Shown here: positions 62,923-64,000 of the stretch, one piece after another
Layout: every line of letters begins with the position of its first letter
How positions within the stretch are numbered: position 1 is the first letter of the stretch
Source of the DNA: Dickeya undicola
Lineage (GTDB): Bacteria; Pseudomonadota; Gammaproteobacteria; Enterobacterales; Enterobacteriaceae
Reading direction: 5' to 3'
Length of the DNA stretch: 64,000 nucleotides
NCBI RefSeq assembly: GCF_000784735.1
Contig: NZ_JSYG01000034.1
Span: forward strand, 62,001-126,000
Notes under the pieces: model-generated
The model's input: only the letters and a program-made list of their open reading frames with translations
Databases searched by the model: none
What the model was told of the DNA's origin: nothing
Program-made: the position numbers and the translations under genes

Positions 62923-64000
62923 TTACATCATGACCACATCAAACTGCTCCTGGCTGTACAGGGGTTCGATCTGAACCTTAACCTGCTTGCCGACGAAAAT
63001 CTCCACCTCCGCCAGCGCATGTGACTCGTCACTTTTCAATGCTTCGCCGACCGCCGGAGAAGCATAAACCAGGAAACGATCGGAATCGTAAGCATGATGC
63101 ACACGCACGATTTCGCGCATGATCTCATAGCACACGGTTTCCACGGTTTTCACCGACCCACGGCCATGACAGGTAGGACACTCGCTACACAACACATGTT
63201 CTATGCTCTCACGGGTGCGCTTGCGCGTCATCTCCACCAGTCCCAATTGAGAGAAACCGCTGATACCGGTTTTAACCCGATCCTTGCTGAGCGCCTGCTC
63301 TAGCGAATGCAGCACACGACGGCGATGATCCTCATTCCCCATGTCGATGAAATCGATGATGATGATCCCGCCCAGATTGCGCAGCCGCAGCTGACGGGCA
63401 ATCGCCTGTGTCGCTTCGATATTGGTATTGAAAATGGTTTCGTCCAGATTACGGTGACCGACAAACGCGCCGGTATTAATGTCGATGGTGGTCATCGCTT
63501 CCGTCTGGTCGATAATCAGGTAACCGCCGGATTTCAGTTCTACTTTACGATCCAACGCCCGCTGAATCTCATTTTCCACGTCGTACAGGTCAAAAATCGG
63601 CTGTTTTCCGCTGTAATGCTCCAGCTTGCTGGTCATTTCCGGGATGTATTCAGCGGTGAACTCCAGCAGCGAGTCGTAAGTCAGCCTTGAATCGACACGG
63701 ATGCGATCCAGCGACGCGCCAGCAAAATCACGCAGGATGCGGTGGGCCAGCGCCAGCTCGCCATACAGTTTACATTTGGTCTGGTTGCGCTTTTTGCGCT
63801 CCATCACCTTGGTCCACAAGCGCTTGAGAAAGGCGGCATCTTGCGACAGCTCTTCTTCACCCACGCCTTCGGCGGCGGTACGGATGATAAAGCCGCCCTG
63901 CTCGTCACAGTAATCAGCTACCGTCTTTTTCAGACGCTCGCGTTCGGCTTCACTTTCAATACGCTGAGATACCCCAACGTGCGACGCACCCGGCATAAAC
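62923..64000 (-). CDS. rng: Ribonuclease G, N-terminus cut by window edge
   Basis: RNase G matures the 5' end of 16S rRNA and degrades some mRNAs. About 359 C-terminal residues of the usual 489 are visible; the start is beyond the right edge. Present are the DNase I-like catalytic core (TEAMTTIDINTGAFVGHRNL, IIDFIDMGNEDHRRRV) with its metal-binding aspartates, and the zinc-link CPTCHGRG. It ends VQIEPLYSQEQFDVVMM, without the long RNase E scaffold tail. yhdP follows after about 90 bases. Confidence 0.97.
   Translation of the reverse strand, partial: FMPGASHVGVSQRIESEAERERLKKTVADYCDEQGGFIIRTAAEGVGEEELSQDAAFLKRLWTKVMERKKRNQTKCKLYGELALAHRILRDFAGASLDRIRVDSRLTYDSLLEFTAEYIPEMTSKLEHYSGKQPIFDLYDVENEIQRALDRKVELKSGGYLIIDQTEAMTTIDINTGAFVGHRNLDETIFNTNIEATQAIARQLRLRNLGGIIIIDFIDMGNEDHRRRVLHSLEQALSKDRVKTGISGFSQLGLVEMTRKRTRESIEHVLCSECPTCHGRGSVKTVETVCYEIMREIVRVHHAYDSDRFLVYASPAVGEALKSDESHALAEVEIFVGKQVKVQIEPLYSQEQFDVVMM

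Overview
The window is enterobacterial chromosome, almost all core genes. Gene content and protein sequences point to Enterobacterales, most likely a plant-associated Pectobacteriaceae genome such as Dickeya. That genus call is an inference: nearly every protein matches its E. coli K-12 counterpart in length and motifs, but several blocks join differently from E. coli and there is an alginate-lyase-like gene. No tRNA, rRNA operon, insertion sequence, prophage or CRISPR array was seen.

Layout, left to right. (1) 1-10.2 kb: a truncated LysR regulator, then parE, yqiA, cpdA, yqiB and nudF on the minus strand, divergent from tolC-ygiB-ygiC, with ygiD facing back. (2) 10.4-15.4 kb: RNase P RNA (rnpB) and rsmI on the minus strand, then lpoA-yraN-diaA-dolP on the plus strand. 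(3) 15.5-21.9 kb: a secreted alginate-lyase-like protein, mtgA, elbB, arcB and yhcC, all minus, with the small RNA ArcZ on the plus strand between elbB and arcB. (4) 22.6-35.7 kb: gltBD, sspAB, rplM-rpsI, zapE, zapG, degQ and degS. (5) 35.7-49.6 kb: murA-ibaG and the mlaFEDCB lipid-transport operon (minus), then yrbG-kdsD-kdsC-lptC-lptA-lptB-rpoN-hpf-ptsN-rapZ-npr and rnk (plus). (6) 49.7-64 kb: pmbA, darP, a LysE-type exporter, a DUF1543 gene, aaeXAB with aaeR, tldD, yhdP and the start-truncated rng.

A main theme is envelope construction and quality control: peptidoglycan synthesis (murA, mtgA, lpoA), LPS sugar synthesis and transport (kdsD, kdsC, lptCAB), phospholipid traffic (mla operon, yhdP), outer-membrane lipoproteins (dolP, ygiB) and periplasmic proteases (degQ, degS). 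A second theme is nitrogen and carbon regulation: glutamate synthase, sigma-54, the nitrogen phosphotransferase branch and RapZ. A third is efflux (tolC, aaeAB, LysE type).

I did not find a clearly new multi-gene system. The best leads are small: a MITE-like insertion ahead of cpdA, a palindrome covering the likely tolC promoter, yraN lacking an ordinary start codon, a 17-bp tandem repeat before rnk, and the alginate-lyase-like gene at a synteny junction.
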